DNA of 64,000 nt from the NCBI RefSeq assembly GCF_003688895.1, contig NZ_REFV01000005.1, positions 1-64,000 of the forward strand. Reading direction: 5' to 3'. This document shows, piece after piece, positions 1-9,862 of the stretch (the first letter of the stretch is position 1; every line of letters begins with the position of its first letter). The stretch comes from Dokdonia sinensis (lineage in GTDB: Bacteria; Bacteroidota; Bacteroidia; Flavobacteriales; Flavobacteriaceae). The notes beneath the pieces are model-generated. The model did no database searches. It was not told the origin of the DNA and saw only the letters and a program-made list of their open reading frames with translations. The position numbers were made by a program, and so were the translations under genes.

Positions 1-30
1 CTTTTTACACTGAAAATTGTTCAGTGTTTA

Positions 31-64
31 AGGTCCAATCGAGAAATCGGTTGGACCTTTTTTT
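31..64 (+). terminator. Rho-independent terminator of an upstream gene
   Basis: An 8-bp perfect stem (AGGTCCAA at 31-38 pairing with TTGGACCT at 51-58) with a 12-base loop is followed by a run of T to position 64. The T-run is on the plus strand, so it ends a plus-strand unit whose gene lies before the window. Confidence 0.8.
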
Positions 65-455
65 ATGTCCAAAAATAAGGCCAAGACTGCCCTCCACACG
101 CTCTCTGGACCGATACCAAAATACCGCCCGTTCAAAGGGGAGTCATTGTTAAGGGCAGCTGTTCTCTGGAGCAAAGGAATCCACATAAATATAAGAGCGA
201 TCCCGGATCGTTGCTCATCAACACACATGTCTGATAGAGCGGGTACCATAAGGTGAGACCTTTATAGTGTTGCTATTCCCCTACAATGATACAATGGATG
301 TCATCGTACAGATTGCCAGAGCTTAGTGCAAGTAACCAAATCCTATGAGCGCATAGCAAAATTACTGCTTGACAAACCATAATTGTTTATTTCTTATTAC
401 TCCCTATGCACGTGTTTGTAATTCTTTTATCTTAGACTGTTAAAAGGATTGAAAT
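65..455. other. 391-bp spacer without a recognised gene
   Basis: The spacer between the terminator at 31-64 and acs holds two overlapping antiparallel open frames (plus 65-256, 63 codons; minus 28-249, 73 codons). I recognise neither product, and the minus frame runs into the terminator stem, so I call neither a gene. Positions 70-245 look richer in G and C than the neighbouring intergenic DNA and contain a short inverted repeat near 195-217 (GATCCCGGATC core). It could be a decayed gene, part of a repeat family or an RNA; I cannot tell which. The last 100 bases are AT-rich and presumably carry the acs promoter. Confidence 0.4.
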
Positions 456-2363
456 ATGAGTAGTTATCAGATCAAAAGTCAAGAGGAATATTTTCAAGTA
501 TACCAGCAATCAATACAAAAACCAGAGATTTTCTGGAATACTATTGCAAAGGAGCATTTTATGTGGAGAAAGCAATGGGATAATGTCATTAATTTTGACT
601 TTGATAATGCTCATTTTAAATGGTTCGACGGTGCGGAATTAAATATAACTGAGAATTGTATAGATAGGCATTTACTAACTCGTGGTGATAAAACTGCACT
701 TTTATTTGAACCTAATGATCCTAGTCAACCTAATGAACACATTACTTATAGTGATTTGTATCATAGAGTTTGTAAGATGGCTAATGTGCTATACGATATG
801 GGTATTGAGAAAGGAGATCGGGTCTGTGTGTATTTACCAATGATTCCAGAGCTTGTGGTGACTGTTTTGGCATGCGCTAGAGTAGGTGCGGTTCATTCAG
901 TTGTCTTTGCTGGATTTTCGGCTGTTGCCTTATCCAGCAGGATCGTTGATTCAAGTTGTAAAATGGTCGTAACAAGTGATGGTAGCTTTAGAGGGAGTAA
1001 AATAATTCCTCTTAAACCTATTGTTGACGAGGCGTTAAAAGAATGTACGTCTGTAAAACACGTGTTGGTAGTGGAGCGTACTAAGACAGAAATAGTAATG
1101 GAGCCTAATCGTGACTTTTGGCTTGCTCCTTTACTCGAGAAAGCATCAGCCCAATTTCCTGCAGTTGTGGTACAGGCGGAAGATCCACTATTTATTCTTT
1201 ATACTTCTGGAAGTACTGGTTCTCCCAAAGGAATGTTGCATACCTGTGCTGGCTATATGGTGTATGCCGGTTATTCCTTTAATAACGTGTTTCAATATCA
1301 GGAGGAAGATACGTTTTGGTGTTCTGCAGATGTAGGGTGGATAACTGGGCATAGCTATATAATTTATGGACCTTTGCTTAATGGCGCAACCTCTCTTCTC
1401 TATGAAGGGATACTTAGTTTTCCTGACTTTGGTCGGTTCTGGGATATTATTGCAAAGCATAAGGTGAATCAATTTTATACTGCACCTACGGCTATACGGG
1501 CTTTGGCGAAGGAATCATTGGCATTTGTAAAAGACAAAGATTTGTCTACTTTAAAGGTGATAGGAACCGTGGGGGAGCCCATAAATGAGGAAGCTTGGCA
1601 TTGGTATAATAACAATATAGGTAAAAAGAATTGTCCTGTAGTTGATACGTGGTTTCAAACAGAGACAGGAGGAATACTCATCTCCCCAATTCCATATGCT
1701 ACTCCTACGATTCCTACCTATGCAACATTACCGCTTCCCGGTATACAACTTGCGTTAATGGATGATGTTGGAAACGAAATTAAAGGAAATCAAGTAGAGG
1801 GTAGGCTATGTATAAAATATCCATGGCCTTCAATGGCGCGTACCATATGGGGTGACCATAAAAGATATCAAGAGACTTACTTTTCTTCATTCAAAAAAAT
1901 GTATTTCACCGGTGATGGTGCGAGAAGAAATGAAGTAGGTTACTATAGAATTACGGGAAGAGTGGACGATGTTATTATTGTATCAGGTCATAATCTGGGT
2001 ACTGCTCCCATAGAAGATGCTATAAATGAGCATCCGCATATTGCAGAGTCTGCTGTGGTAGGGTTTCCACACGACATAAAAGGCAATGCTTTATACGGTT
2101 ATGTTATCCTGAAAGATCTTAAGGAAAATCATAATTTAGATACGTTGCGGACTGAAATAAACGCACTCATATCTGAGCGGATAAGTCCAATTGCGAAATT
2201 AGATAAAATACAATTTACGGTAGGACTACCTAAAACGCGTTCAGGAAAAATAATGCGCCGTATTTTGAGAAAAATAGCAAACAAGGAGGGTGACCAATTA
2301 GGTGATATCTCCACATTACTTAACCCTCAAGTTATTCAAGAAATTATTGATAATTCAATATGA
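456..2363 (+). CDS. acs: Acetyl-CoA synthetase (AMP-forming acetate--CoA ligase)
   Basis: A cytoplasmic enzyme that activates acetate with ATP to acetyl-AMP and then forms acetyl-CoA. It has 635 residues, close to the usual ~650. Visible in order: the N-terminal Acs segment; the adenylation P-loop YTSGSTGSPKG from about residue 249; DTWFQTETGG from 397; the hinge-region motif GHNLGTAPIE from 511 (GHRLGTAEIE in most homologues); and the C-terminal SGKIMRRILRK, in which Lys598 is the conserved catalytic lysine that is acetylation-controlled in well-studied homologues. The start is the first ATG after the A-rich stretch AAAGGATTGAAAT. It converges on the DUF4369 gene with only 8 bp between stop codons. 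Propionate as a substrate cannot be excluded from sequence alone. Confidence 0.93.
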   Translation: MSSYQIKSQEEYFQVYQQSIQKPEIFWNTIAKEHFMWRKQWDNVINFDFDNAHFKWFDGAELNITENCIDRHLLTRGDKTALLFEPNDPSQPNEHITYSDLYHRVCKMANVLYDMGIEKGDRVCVYLPMIPELVVTVLACARVGAVHSVVFAGFSAVALSSRIVDSSCKMVVTSDGSFRGSKIIPLKPIVDEALKECTSVKHVLVVERTKTEIVMEPNRDFWLAPLLEKASAQFPAVVVQAEDPLFILYTSGSTGSPKGMLHTCAGYMVYAGYSFNNVFQYQEEDTFWCSADVGWITGHSYIIYGPLLNGATSLLYEGILSFPDFGRFWDIIAKHKVNQFYTAPTAIRALAKESLAFVKDKDLSTLKVIGTVGEPINEEAWHWYNNNIGKKNCPVVDTWFQTETGGILISPIPYATPTIPTYATLPLPGIQLALMDDVGNEIKGNQVEGRLCIKYPWPSMARTIWGDHKRYQETYFSSFKKMYFTGDGARRNEVGYYRITGRVDDVIIVSGHNLGTAPIEDAINEHPHIAESAVVGFPHDIKGNALYGYVILKDLKENHNLDTLRTEINALISERISPIAKLDKIQFTVGLPKTRSGKIMRRILRKIANKEGDQLGDISTLLNPQVIQEIIDNSI

Positions 2364-2371
2364 TTATTTAT

Positions 2372-3082
2372 TTAATTTGAAACTTCTTCCTTTCTTCTGG
2401 TCTCAATTAGTTTTTGAACATCACGACCATATTTGGAAGATTTAATTTTTCTAGGAAATTTATTATAGATGGTATCTAAATAAGCGATAGAGGCATCAGG
2501 AATTTGAGTAAGTAAGAGGTAAGGAGCTACTTCAAATTCTTTATTTGTCGCTGCAAAGTTTCCTGTATAGCGATATTTTGTTTTCAGTAGATTGTTGAGA
2601 GAATCATCATATTCTAAAATTAAATCTTGTTCTCCATTTTTTTGGGCAATAAAGGATGCCTTTATAAGATCTAGATTTTTATCATCAAACTTTGAATTCA
2701 TTTTAAGAAATTCTTTGAGCTTAACTTCGTTTTGAGATCCTGTAACCGCTGCGAAGCTTTCGAAGTTTTTGAGAGAGGTAATAATATTCATTTCTCCAGG
2801 CTCAGCAAAGAATAATATGCGATCATCATAACCTGAGGCATCTACTTTATCTAAGTACAAATAAAGTACTTCAGGTTCTTTTAGATCCGTATAGAACTCA
2901 AAATCTGGGTCTCCATCTACAACAAGGGAATCAAGATTAACAAGGATAGTATCTTTTACCTGCTGTAGGTAGATTGTTCCTTTTTTTAATCCTTTTACTG
3001 TTCCGGTCACTTTAAAATTTGCATCCTTAGAACATCCAGAAAATAGTCCTACAATCAAGGAGAAAAGAAGTATGTTTTTCAT
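2372..3082 (-). CDS. DUF4369-containing lipoprotein
   Basis: A 236-residue predicted lipoprotein. A short hydrophobic signal peptide ends in LFSGC, so Cys17 would be lipidated. The following part (FKVTGTVKGLKKGTIYLQQ and on) matches DUF4369, the beta-rich domain often found before a thioredoxin domain in Bacteroidetes thiol-disulfide oxidoreductases. No CxxC thioredoxin module follows; the C-terminal half is helical and charged. It therefore resembles the N-terminal half of a TlpA-like protein, and redox activity is unlikely. It lies downstream of the DUF819 gene on the same strand with a 54-bp gap and may be cotranscribed. Its role is unknown. Confidence 0.8.
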   Translation of the reverse strand: MKNILLFSLIVGLFSGCSKDANFKVTGTVKGLKKGTIYLQQVKDTILVNLDSLVVDGDPDFEFYTDLKEPEVLYLYLDKVDASGYDDRILFFAEPGEMNIITSLKNFESFAAVTGSQNEVKLKEFLKMNSKFDDKNLDLIKASFIAQKNGEQDLILEYDDSLNNLLKTKYRYTGNFAATNKEFEVAPYLLLTQIPDASIAYLDTIYNKFPRKIKSSKYGRDVQKLIETRRKEEVSN

Positions 3083-3136
3083 TTTTTATTTATCCGTTTT
3101 TGGGAAAGCAAAGATGCTTTTATTTTTTGTTATTTA

Positions 3137-4390
3137 CTAGTTTGCAGCCGCCATTTCCATCAGTATTGTACACAATATAGCACCATAGGTTCCTACAACG
3201 TAGCCAAAAACGGCCAGCAACACACCTACACTGGCAAGTGATGAATGAAACTCTGCCGCCACTACTGGGGCAGATGCTGCTCCTCCTACGTTTGCTTGGC
3301 TTCCCACTGCAAGAAAGAAAAACGGAGCTTTAACGAGTTTAGCCACAAGAATTAGCAATCCAGCGTGAATGGCCATCCAAACAAAACCTATTGCGATTAG
3401 GCCCGGATTATCGAGGATTGTCGTAAGATCCATTTTCATTCCAATGGTAGCAACTAATATATATATGAAGATGCTTCCTAGTTTACTGGCACCTGCACCC
3501 TCATAGTTTTTAGCTTTTGTAAATGAAAGTCCTATTCCAATTATCGTTGCAATGGTAATCATCCAGAAAAAAGTTGAGCCAAAAGAGGCTAGAGCAGATT
3601 CTTTCGGAATAGCTTCAAACCAACTTGCGGCGTGAGATGCGCCCCAATGAGCAATACCTACTGCTCCAAAGGCGAGTCCGAGCATTACCATATAGTCATT
3701 AAGAGTAGGATTCCGTTTTACACTATCTGCAAATGAAGTTACTTTTTCTTTAAGCTCAGTAATCGCTCTATTATCAGCTTTGAGCCATTTATTTATACGT
3801 TTGGTTTTTCCTATTCCTAGCAGAAGAATTGCCATCCAGACATTTGCTACTACAATATCTACAAGGACCATTCCTCCATATTTTTCAGGATTATACTGGT
3901 AAATCTCAAGCATCGCTGCTTGGTTTGCGCCACCACCTATCCAGCTTCCTGCGAGTGTGGAGAGCCCACGCCAGATGGCATCAGGACCAGCACCACCTAC
4001 CGTTTCTGGTGAAACAAAAGAGATTAGTAGAATAGCCAGAGGTCCACCTATGATAATACCGAGGGTTCCTGTGAAGAACATGATGAGTGCTTTCGGCCCT
4101 AAGTTTACAATCGCTTTTAAATTTATACTCAAAGTCATTAATACTAACGATGCTGGAAGCAAATATCGGCTAGCCACATAATATAACTGCGATGTATCTG
4201 CACTTATCCATCCGAGTGAATTGAATATTGCAGGGATTAAATAGCACAATAGAAGCGCTGGAACTATCCCATAAAATCTTTGCCAAAAACCCTCTTTCTG
4301 CCCAGAGGTGTAGAATATTGCAGCGAGTGCCGCCATTAAAAGCCCAAAAACTACGGCATCATTTGTAAATAGTGAACTGGTTTCCTGCAT
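3137..4390 (-). CDS. DUF819 family integral membrane protein
   Basis: A 417-residue polytopic inner-membrane protein with about eleven hydrophobic segments spread over its whole length. Glycine-rich membrane motifs such as AGSWIGGGANQAAM (near residue 148) and GSQANVGGAASAPVVAAEF (near residue 362) are hallmarks of the DUF819 (YjcL-like) family, whose members resemble transporters but have no firmly established substrate. A charged cytoplasmic loop (KADNRAITELKEKV) divides two halves of similar character, suggesting a duplicated transporter fold. A complete copy of the CGCTTTCGCGAAAGCG palindrome lies 18 bp upstream of its start. The next gene downstream is the DUF4369 lipoprotein. Confidence 0.85.
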   Translation of the reverse strand: MQETSSLFTNDAVVFGLLMAALAAIFYTSGQKEGFWQRFYGIVPALLLCYLIPAIFNSLGWISADTSQLYYVASRYLLPASLVLMTLSINLKAIVNLGPKALIMFFTGTLGIIIGGPLAILLISFVSPETVGGAGPDAIWRGLSTLAGSWIGGGANQAAMLEIYQYNPEKYGGMVLVDIVVANVWMAILLLGIGKTKRINKWLKADNRAITELKEKVTSFADSVKRNPTLNDYMVMLGLAFGAVGIAHWGASHAASWFEAIPKESALASFGSTFFWMITIATIIGIGLSFTKAKNYEGAGASKLGSIFIYILVATIGMKMDLTTILDNPGLIAIGFVWMAIHAGLLILVAKLVKAPFFFLAVGSQANVGGAASAPVVAAEFHSSLASVGVLLAVFGYVVGTYGAILCTILMEMAAAN

Positions 4391-4407
4391 ACGTGGGATG
4401 TTTAATA

Positions 4408-4429
4408 TTACGCTTTCGCGAAAGCGTAA
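4408..4429. repeat. Iterated palindrome, 22-bp full-length copy
   Basis: A perfect palindrome: the 16-bp core CGCTTTCGCGAAAGCG extended by TTA on the left and TAA on the right. It lies between the DUF819 gene start (4390) and the DUF5916 gene stop (4456). No T-run follows on either strand, so it is not a normal terminator. Confidence 0.95.
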
Positions 4430-4455
4430 CTAGTACCGCAAAATACCAAAATTTA

Positions 4456-6651
4456 TCAGAGATACAACCAGTAGGTTAATTTGAGATTAATGGAACGTAC
4501 CCGTGGAGCAAAAACCGTATCTGTAAAATAGTTGTCATTGTATACTAAGAAAAGGTCTGAGAGCGGAGCAAATCGCCATTGTAATCTAGAATTTACCGAA
4601 AAATTATCTTGTTGGGAACTGTATTGTACAAACGTAGCCCAAAAAATGGATTTATTAAACGTGACATCAACGCGTGGCCCCAGCAGCCATAAACCTGCTG
4701 AAGCGTATGGCTCAGGTAATTCAATTCTATCATATTGAGCTTGCATTGAGATATTTAAGTATGGTTGTAGCCTTATATCTAAATTCCCACGTACACCATA
4801 AATATCACCATTAAAAAAACTGCCAAACGATGGTTGGACAGAATAAGATAACACCTTGCGCTGGTCGCTTCTATATTGAAACTCAAAATTAGTGTAGGTG
4901 TAATCCGTATTTGCTGGTAACGGTATACCATCTGACCGGGTAGGGTCAAACTCGTCAAAGAGGAAGACGTACTCGTTAAACATACGAGCTCGAAAACTTG
5001 ATGTGTTTGTGAGCTGTGCTTCCCATTCGGTAATTATAGTGTAATCTGTATTTTGATAATCCAGATTAGGTCTCCATATAAATATAGGTGTAACACCGAT
5101 GGTATGCCTATTAATAATCCCTTTTTGGGGGAATATAAGACGCTCTACCTGTGGGTCAATCTTTATAATATCCTTGCGTCTTATAAACCCTAAATCGCTA
5201 TTAAAGTTTTCGCCTATAAATAAGCCGCTAGCTCGTACGCGATAAGAATTGCTGTTGTATTGTAAGGAGGCTCCGGTGGAGTAATCATCTACATCTATAT
5301 TTGGTGTAAATGATTTGTGCACGTAGAATTTCCCGTTCCAGGTATTATCTATACTAGCGAGATTATAGTCTACCCCTACAACCCTATTGTAACTCTCGCT
5401 GTTATCAATAAAAGTCTCATCTCCTGTACTTTGTCTATTTACAAATAGGAAGCTCACATTTGATCTACTAAACATTTTATGCTGGAGTGCAAGGACAGTA
5501 TTGTTATTGCTACCTATTTCATTTGTGGCGTCGCGAGCTGTTTGTACACTCAAGAAACCAACTCTAAAATTATTGCTAAGCTTCCCACTGAGCCTTACGC
5601 CAGCAAGAATGTCATTTTGAATAGTAGTATCAGTAGTGTCTCTGGCTATACCAATACGTCTTGAGAAAAAAGGGTTTGCATCTCTAGAGTCGCCAAAATC
5701 TGCAAAGAGATCACTATTTTCTATAAAAAACTGGCGTCTTTCTGGTAAATTAATTTCAAATCTAGTGAGGTTTGTTACCTGCTGATCTACTTCGACCTGA
5801 GAGAAATCAGGATTTACAGTAAGATCTAAATTCAGGCTATTTCCAATAGTAAACTTTGCGTCTCCTCCGACTTTAAAATCTGTGAGGCTCTCGTCATTTT
5901 CATAATCTTTGCCTACAAATCCGTTTACGTATGGAATAATAGATATGGGACTTTTGGGACTTTGTAATGGCTTCTCAAAAACCATATCTCCCATATAGGC
6001 AAGATTAAAAATGAACTGATTTTGCGGAATATTTATCCACGTGTTACGCTCGTTTCCCTGCGTGTCAAATTGATATGAATTAAACCTCCATTTTGTTTCG
6101 CCAGCGCGAAATTTAAATGCAGATAACGGGATTGCCCACTCGGTGATGTAGTAACCATCATAAATTTTGGATTCTCCTTCCCATTTTGTATCCCAGCTCG
6201 TTGTAAATCCTCTTAACTCCTTACCACCACCAGAAACAAGGGCCTCTCTGCGAACTCCAGCCGGATTGGAACCAAATAAAAATGCATTGTTGCCATCGTT
6301 AAAAGTGTCGAACATCAACGTAATATTATCGCTCCCGCCAGCCCTAAAGTCCCTGCGGAGCGAGGGAACTATGTAATCTTTACCAGACGCATTTACTTTA
6401 ATACCGATATATAATTTTGCGTCATCATAAAGCATTCTTATTTCGGTCTGATTTGTGGCTTGTAACGTATCTGTGGGGAAATATTGCCAGAAGTTTGTTG
6501 CGGGTTTAGCTATTACCCAAACTTTCTCGTCTAGCACAGCATCTATTGCTATAGGTGTGTCAATATACTTTACTTGGATAGTTTTATCTTGGGAATACCC
6601 TTTGAGAATAGAGAAAAAAAATAATAAAAGAAAGGGTATTTTTCTATTCAT
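4456..6651 (-). CDS. DUF5916 outer-membrane protein with N-terminal CBM9-like domain
   Basis: A 731-residue exported protein. A signal peptide (about residues 1-20, ending near GYSQ) is followed by a region resembling family 9 carbohydrate-binding modules (IAIDAVLDEKVW, then ALFLFG- and NITLMFDTF-type strands, about residues 25-230). The rest (about 240-731) alternates polar and aromatic residues as in an outer-membrane beta-barrel and ends in an aromatic/hydrophobic strand (LTYWLYL). This is the DUF5916 architecture common in Bacteroidetes; its function is not established, though a role in glycan or peptide handling at the surface has been suggested by the CBM-like part. It is a single gene with spacers on both sides. 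Confidence 0.82.
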   Translation of the reverse strand: MNRKIPFLLLFFFSILKGYSQDKTIQVKYIDTPIAIDAVLDEKVWVIAKPATNFWQYFPTDTLQATNQTEIRMLYDDAKLYIGIKVNASGKDYIVPSLRRDFRAGGSDNITLMFDTFNDGNNAFLFGSNPAGVRREALVSGGGKELRGFTTSWDTKWEGESKIYDGYYITEWAIPLSAFKFRAGETKWRFNSYQFDTQGNERNTWINIPQNQFIFNLAYMGDMVFEKPLQSPKSPISIIPYVNGFVGKDYENDESLTDFKVGGDAKFTIGNSLNLDLTVNPDFSQVEVDQQVTNLTRFEINLPERRQFFIENSDLFADFGDSRDANPFFSRRIGIARDTTDTTIQNDILAGVRLSGKLSNNFRVGFLSVQTARDATNEIGSNNNTVLALQHKMFSRSNVSFLFVNRQSTGDETFIDNSESYNRVVGVDYNLASIDNTWNGKFYVHKSFTPNIDVDDYSTGASLQYNSNSYRVRASGLFIGENFNSDLGFIRRKDIIKIDPQVERLIFPQKGIINRHTIGVTPIFIWRPNLDYQNTDYTIITEWEAQLTNTSSFRARMFNEYVFLFDEFDPTRSDGIPLPANTDYTYTNFEFQYRSDQRKVLSYSVQPSFGSFFNGDIYGVRGNLDIRLQPYLNISMQAQYDRIELPEPYASAGLWLLGPRVDVTFNKSIFWATFVQYSSQQDNFSVNSRLQWRFAPLSDLFLVYNDNYFTDTVFAPRVRSINLKLTYWLYL

Positions 6652-6716
6652 CCGTTCGTGATTGTGAGAACTAATTTAGAGAAATACCCTTTGAGTCTTT
6701 AGGTTTTAACGTCTTT

Positions 6717-8579
6717 TTAAGAACCCTTGAGCCAGCTGTTGCGTAATCTCAATTCTGGACCTTCTTGAAGATATTGGGTTTCTATAAGTGAAGGAGTGCT
6801 TATCATAGGTTGACTCACTTTGCCTTTTAGAGTTAATTCCTGACCGTCTCTTTTTACCACAAAGGTTATATCTTCTCCTTCTTTCCAGCTATTGGGATCT
6901 GAAATAAGGTCATATACATTTGCTACGCCGTATTTTTTATCATTTATACTCACAATAACATCACCTCCCTGAATTCCCATCTCTTTAAAGAAGCTATGCA
7001 TCTCAATACCAGGAAGTATAAAGACTTCATCTTCAGCCTGACGAGCACTTATAAATGGTTGATTACCATTAAGGAAATAGCCTGAAGGGGCTAATTGTGA
7101 TCTTAACTCAATACCAACCTTTTTAAAATAAGCTGCATAATCTATAGGCACCGACCCTTGAACGTGATCTTTAAAAAATTGACCAACTTCTGGATAGGTC
7201 ATTGCAGTTATTTCGGCTATGATAGTATCGTCCTCAAATGGTTTCGTTTTTCCATATTTTGCAGAAAGCTCTTTCATTAAACTAAGTATACCTCGTTCTC
7301 CATTGCTTTGTTCGCGCATTATAATATCAAGACACATTCCAATTAATGCTCCGCGATCATATACGTGTACATACTCATCTGCATAAGGCTTATCAAGGAC
7401 ATTCTCGCTCATTACGGTAAAAGGGATATTCTCATCATAACTCTTTGCACTATTCATCTTACCGATTAACGTATTATAAAATTCTTGCGGTGTTGTGAGT
7501 TCCTCGTGTACCTGGAAATGTTGCGCAAAATATTCCGTTACCCCTTCATACATCCATAAATGCTTACTCATTACTGGGTCATTATACCTAAAACTGTGAA
7601 TCTCTTTAGAGTGCACATTGAGAGGCGTTACGATATGGAAAAATTCGTGCGAGACAATGTCCACTATAGCTGCATCTATATTTTCTTGTGGCATTCCGTC
7701 AGGAAGTACTACGACGGTAGAAGTGTGATGTTCTAACGCACCAAAGCCTTGAGCATCATCTTCTCCTACACTAGAGAGATAAATTAATATGCTGTAACGA
7801 TCGGTTGTTTCAAGATTACCTAGGTAATTCATTTGCCCCTTTATCATACGCTCCACATTAGGACGTAGATCACTAGCTTTAGTTGTATTGCTAGGAGAAT
7901 AAACGCTTAATTCTATCTCAACTCCACCTACGGTAAATACTTCTTTATTTGGTGCATTATAGAAAATGGGATTATCTATAACTTCAAAGTAACGAGAAGC
8001 TGTAAAAACATCTGTACCTGTGTTTGCGTCAGATATGTTTAATTTTTCCATTGAAGTACTTGCTTCGAGTCCATCAGGTTTACTTATAGTTATTGTGTAT
8101 GGCCTCTCTACTTGCCCTTGGAAATACCCAACAATACTGTGTAAATTGAGTACAAACTGTTTTCCCGCCACAATATTGGTTCCTGCAGGAGAAAAAACTT
8201 CGTGCGTACTCTCGATATCGTAAGTATCATTCACGAGATATGAAAGTTTTGCTAACTGTTTTGCATTACTTATTTGCCAAGTATTGTCTGAAGTTTTGTC
8301 TACTTTCAGAGCTTTGTTATTACTATCAAATGCTTGTACATTTTCTATAAACTTTCCATAATCGTCGTCACTGTAGGTTCCAGGAACTGTCTCTGGAATG
8401 AAGAATGTAATTTCATCTGTGGTGATTGAAGCTGGAGATATAGATACCTTAATTTTGTCATCTACAACGTCTACAAGGTTTATGGTTGCTTTTACCGTCG
8501 TATTTTCGACAATTACATTCTTCGAACCACAAGAAACTAGTAGTATGCTTAAGGTAATTAAATAAAGAAATTTTTTCAT
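6717..8579 (-). CDS. M61-family metallopeptidase lipoprotein with PDZ domain
   Basis: A 620-residue predicted lipoprotein (signal peptide ending LLVSCGSK). The centre carries the zinc-peptidase motif HEFFH at residues 311-315 followed by WMYEGVTEYF, where Glu345 should be the third zinc ligand, as in the M61 glycyl-aminopeptidase family. The N-terminal part is the beta-rich M61 domain, and a PDZ-like domain follows near residues 510-590 (MGIQGGDVIVSIND). It probably cleaves small or N-terminal peptides in the periplasm or at the cell surface. A -7-type element (TATTTTTG on the minus strand, 8601-8608) lies just upstream, and a one-armed palindrome copy lies at 8684. Confidence 0.88.
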   Translation of the reverse strand: MKKFLYLITLSILLVSCGSKNVIVENTTVKATINLVDVVDDKIKVSISPASITTDEITFFIPETVPGTYSDDDYGKFIENVQAFDSNNKALKVDKTSDNTWQISNAKQLAKLSYLVNDTYDIESTHEVFSPAGTNIVAGKQFVLNLHSIVGYFQGQVERPYTITISKPDGLEASTSMEKLNISDANTGTDVFTASRYFEVIDNPIFYNAPNKEVFTVGGVEIELSVYSPSNTTKASDLRPNVERMIKGQMNYLGNLETTDRYSILIYLSSVGEDDAQGFGALEHHTSTVVVLPDGMPQENIDAAIVDIVSHEFFHIVTPLNVHSKEIHSFRYNDPVMSKHLWMYEGVTEYFAQHFQVHEELTTPQEFYNTLIGKMNSAKSYDENIPFTVMSENVLDKPYADEYVHVYDRGALIGMCLDIIMREQSNGERGILSLMKELSAKYGKTKPFEDDTIIAEITAMTYPEVGQFFKDHVQGSVPIDYAAYFKKVGIELRSQLAPSGYFLNGNQPFISARQAEDEVFILPGIEMHSFFKEMGIQGGDVIVSINDKKYGVANVYDLISDPNSWKEGEDITFVVKRDGQELTLKGKVSQPMISTPSLIETQYLQEGPELRLRNSWLKGS

Positions 8580-8683
8580 TAGGATTGTTTTAATTTAGGG
8601 CAAAAATAAACTTTTGGTCCTTACGTCTATATAAAGTTGTGTTAACGAGCGTTAATGGTTTTAAAGTTTAAATGATGTGATGT

Positions 8684-8697
8684 ACGCTTTCGCGAAA
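8684..8697. repeat. Iterated palindrome, one-armed copy
   Basis: ACGCTTTCGCGAAA: the core TTTCGCGAAA with only the left arm conserved (the right side reads ACATAA). It is intergenic, between the M61 peptidase promoter region and the stop of the alpha/beta hydrolase gene. Confidence 0.8.
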
Positions 8698-8708
8698 ACA
8701 TAAAAACA

Positions 8709-9644
8709 TTAATTCTCAATAAACGCACTAATAGTCTCGATAAGAGCTGGCATAACAGGGCGATTAGTTTCATTATAAGATTTTGAGTTTTCCAGGTCAT
8801 CACCTGTTATTTCAAAGCCTAGATGGTTCATGTTCTCAATGATAACGAGCTCTGCATCTGGTTTTGATTTTTTGAGTATCTCAGCTTCGGCTACAGAAGC
8901 TTGTAGGTCTTTTGTGCCACCTATAATCAATGTGGGAATTTTGAGTTTGCGTATTTCCCTTCTTGGATTATATGCCATCCAGCTAGACATGAAAGGCTGC
9001 AAATCTTTTCTGAAAATAGAAGAGAGGGCGGGACCGTAGTCTTTTACCTGGCCTTTTTCTTTAAGCGTAGCAAAGGCATTCTCGGCATTTTCTTTAAGAT
9101 CTGGCATCTGAAGTTCTATCTGGCTAACAATGGTTTTATCTATAGATTGACCAGGTCCATTAAGCGAGATTACACCTTTTACTTTGGATTGCTGTGCAGC
9201 TACTATCCCCACAAGAGATCCTTGGCTGTGTCCGAGAATATAAATATTATTAAAAATATTTCGATCATTAAAATATTGAACCGTCGCAAGAGCATCCTCT
9301 ATAAAATTATCAAAACGTAGTTTGTTTTCTTGTAACGCTCTTTTTTTGAGTAGCGTGAGTACACGCTTATCGTACCTGAACGTTGCAATACCTTGCTCTG
9401 CGAGACCTTCGGCTAATTTTTTTAAGGAGTTGTTGCGAGCCATCTTACTGTTTCCATCACGGTCTACAGCTCCTTCTCCTGGAATAATGATGATAAGTGT
9501 TTGTGATGGCTGAGCGGGTTTAAGTAGCGTTCCCACTACAAAATCATTTATTTTTATATCGCTGCTCTTGTTATCATTTATAGGGAGTTGTCCATAAACA
9601 AGAGATGGTACAATACATAGGAGCAGTGCTAAGAGCTTTTGCAT
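8709..9644 (-). CDS. Secreted alpha/beta-fold hydrolase
   Basis: 311 residues with a cleavable signal peptide (ending near VYGQL). The core shows the alpha/beta-hydrolase elements in order: oxyanion-region strand IIIIPGEGAVDRDG (about 51-64), nucleophile elbow GHSQGS with Ser140, then an acidic residue in GGTKDLQAS and a histidine in NMNHLGFE near the C-terminus. The overall pattern is that of the serine-hydrolase/dienelactone-hydrolase group acting on esters or peptides. The substrate is unknown. It stands alone on the minus strand, divergent from the S1/P1 nuclease. Confidence 0.82.
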   Translation of the reverse strand: MQKLLALLLCIVPSLVYGQLPINDNKSSDIKINDFVVGTLLKPAQPSQTLIIIIPGEGAVDRDGNSKMARNNSLKKLAEGLAEQGIATFRYDKRVLTLLKKRALQENKLRFDNFIEDALATVQYFNDRNIFNNIYILGHSQGSLVGIVAAQQSKVKGVISLNGPGQSIDKTIVSQIELQMPDLKENAENAFATLKEKGQVKDYGPALSSIFRKDLQPFMSSWMAYNPRREIRKLKIPTLIIGGTKDLQASVAEAEILKKSKPDAELVIIENMNHLGFEITGDDLENSKSYNETNRPVMPALIETISAFIEN

Positions 9645-9862
9645 ATATTTTTGTGCGTTTACTTACTAACGAAAATGTTTAGGCAAATGATATGCCATAA
9701 TAAGACTCGTCTACTGTAAAGATACATTAATGATAAATATGGTCAATACTGACTTGTTAGGAGAACTGGCTCACAATGCTGTTGTTACGATGCTTAGGTA
9801 AAATTTTTCCAGTAACGTGACAGAGATCCACATAGTGTCTATACTTTTGTACAAAAATTGAG

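Noticed and set aside
28-256. Two antiparallel small open frames before acs as genes
   Set aside because: They overlap each other almost completely, one runs into a terminator stem, and neither product shows a recognisable domain or signal.
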